From Zeugodacus cucurbitae (taxonomy: Eukaryota; Arthropoda; Insecta; Diptera; Tephritidae), in assembly GCF_028554725.1 (NCBI RefSeq), contig NC_071670.1:35706001-35770000 (forward strand): 64,000 nucleotides of DNA, written 5' to 3'. The position numbers and the translations under genes were made by a program. Below are positions 62,701 to 64,000 of the stretch, piece after piece. Under the pieces are notes generated by a model. It did no database searches, was not told the origin of the DNA, and was given only the letters and a program-made list of their open reading frames with translations. Numbering within the stretch: the stretch's first letter is position 1; every line of letters starts with the position of its first letter.

Positions 62701-64000
62701 TCTAAGTGATAGAGTACCATCCCCAAAACACCCTTAATCTCACGAAACGTAAACTTTAAAATAGCTCGAAACTACAACAACAAAACACAATTCTGAATGG
62801 CGGAATATATTGGGTAGCTACAATGCTGCAAACTTTACTTAATAGGAAACAAAGAAGCGCACTTCAGTCTGAACCTGTTCTTATGTACCTCTTTGAAGAT
62901 GATACGCTTTATTTTGCTGCCTTTACTGTATTCACCCAAGCTAGACGGCAATTAAAAAGCGACAAATAAGCGCTTTGATATCTTCAATAGCTACTTAAAT
63001 TAATAATTCGCATATTTATAAACAATTATAAAACAACAACAACAAAACACAAATCTGCCTTATTAAGAAGTTCACAACAAGAACGGTGTGCTCAAAAGGA
63101 ACTCTCTTTTACAAATTCACCTAATTTTTATTTGTCACATTCATAATTGCATTCCTTGCATATTTTTATGGAATGCGCAAAATGCCATTACGCAAAGCAA
63201 ATATTACAGTTATCACGCTCATCAGTGTTTTCTATGTTTCTGTTTCTGTTTTTGTCTGCTTTCGGCGCTCATTCATTCACCATTCACCAGCTGACATTTC
63301 CACCAGCAGACACTTGTGTATGCACGGGCACTTGATTTGTAAATAACTCTTTCATTTAAGCACGAATAGAGCTAACAATTTATTTAGAAAATTAAATTTA
63401 CTATAGCAAACGAAATGAAGAGCATGAAGGAGAATTCTCTTCATTAATGTCCTTTTCGTTTTCATTTCATGCACTTCAGACATTTGTGCGAATTGCTGCT
63501 GCGCGCTGCTTCGGCATGTATTCATATACTATTGCAACTGAGCAGTGCTCAATTATTGGAGTTGTTGTACGGTTGCATTCATACTCGCATACAAACAAAC
63601 AACTGCAACCTCCTCACCCCTCTTTTCGGTTGCATGCGTCTGTGAGCTGTCTATTGCTGTTCGCTGTTTCGGTTCGCTGTTAATGGCTGATGCAGTCAAC
63701 GATAATAATCATTTCACTGACATTTCTGGATGCACAGGGTGGTTCATATACCAGTTTGAAATAAATATTTTTTATACGAGAGAAAATACATCTCCAAATG
63801 AAGTATGCTTGCACCTAGAGAATTATAAATTCTTTCCGAGGCTTAAGTTTCAGATTCAGTGTGGAACTGTGACAGATTGATACCGATCTTTCACGGAATC
63901 TGCAAAAGACGTCTAATAACGTGAAAATCCAGAAACTCGGTTAATTTCACTGAGTCCAAGATCGTGTGTAACGGGAAACTGCTACAAATATTGATGAGAA
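62701..64000. other. Non-coding DNA to window end
   Basis: AT-rich with CAACAACAA at about 62,773 and 63,037. Plus-strand frames at 63,088-63,880 are short and low complexity. No gene can be supported. The right edge may continue into sequence not visible here. Confidence 0.5.

Noticed and set aside
1..64000. tRNA, rRNA, CRISPR array or bacterial operon
   Set aside because: I looked for tRNA B-box words, regular spacer-repeat structure and tightly packed frames and saw none; the sequence is eukaryotic non-coding DNA.

Overview
This window is AT-rich, intron- or intergenic-type nuclear DNA from a higher fly (Diptera: Brachycera). A tephritid-like fruit fly fits best. The evidence is the dense CATA/TA/GTT/CA microsatellites, fly-type core promoter motifs (Inr with MTE and DPE), GT-AG splice-like signals, and the set of transposon relics: Tc1/mariner DDE_3, DD34D mariner, non-LTR retrotransposon 3' ends, and a dispersed repeat I know from Drosophila and tephritid genomes. 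The species assignment is inference. No intact protein-coding gene of recognisable function was found. The only recognisable protein homologies are broken mobile elements.

Layout. 1-10.4 kb is non-coding, with a 163-bp foldback element flanked by TAA at 5.3 kb. 10.4-13.5 kb holds two patches of higher GC ending in splice-donor-like sequences, an internally deleted retrotransposon 3' end on the minus strand, and a degenerate ~113-129 bp tandem repeat. 13.6-19.2 kb is non-coding, with a homotypic cluster of palindromic TAAT/ATTA sites at 17.9-18.05 kb and a 38-nt candidate micro-exon at 19.2 kb.

22.7-25.9 kb is the most gene-like area. A minus-strand core promoter at 24,341 (Inr, partial MTE, exact DPE) leads into a ~700-nt 5'-UTR-like exon ending in a donor at 23,641. 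A weaker second minus-strand start lies near 23,036. A TATA/Inr-like start on the plus strand at 25,703 would be head-to-head with the 24,341 promoter, and a GTTAAC-motif cluster and a ~400-bp (TAAAA)n array follow. If real, these are first exons of genes whose coding exons lie outside this window or were not visible to me.

28.4-64 kb is mostly non-coding with transposon debris: a Tc1-like deletion derivative (28.4 kb), a frameshifted retrotransposon C-terminus (39.9-40.5 kb), a degenerate RNase H domain (42.3 kb), two copies of one dispersed repeat (47.8 and 60.2 kb), a ~590-bp TIR element (56.1 kb) and a mariner relic (62.1-62.7 kb). No tRNA, rRNA, CRISPR or bacterial-type operon features were seen. 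The many short open frames read as chance or simple-repeat frames.
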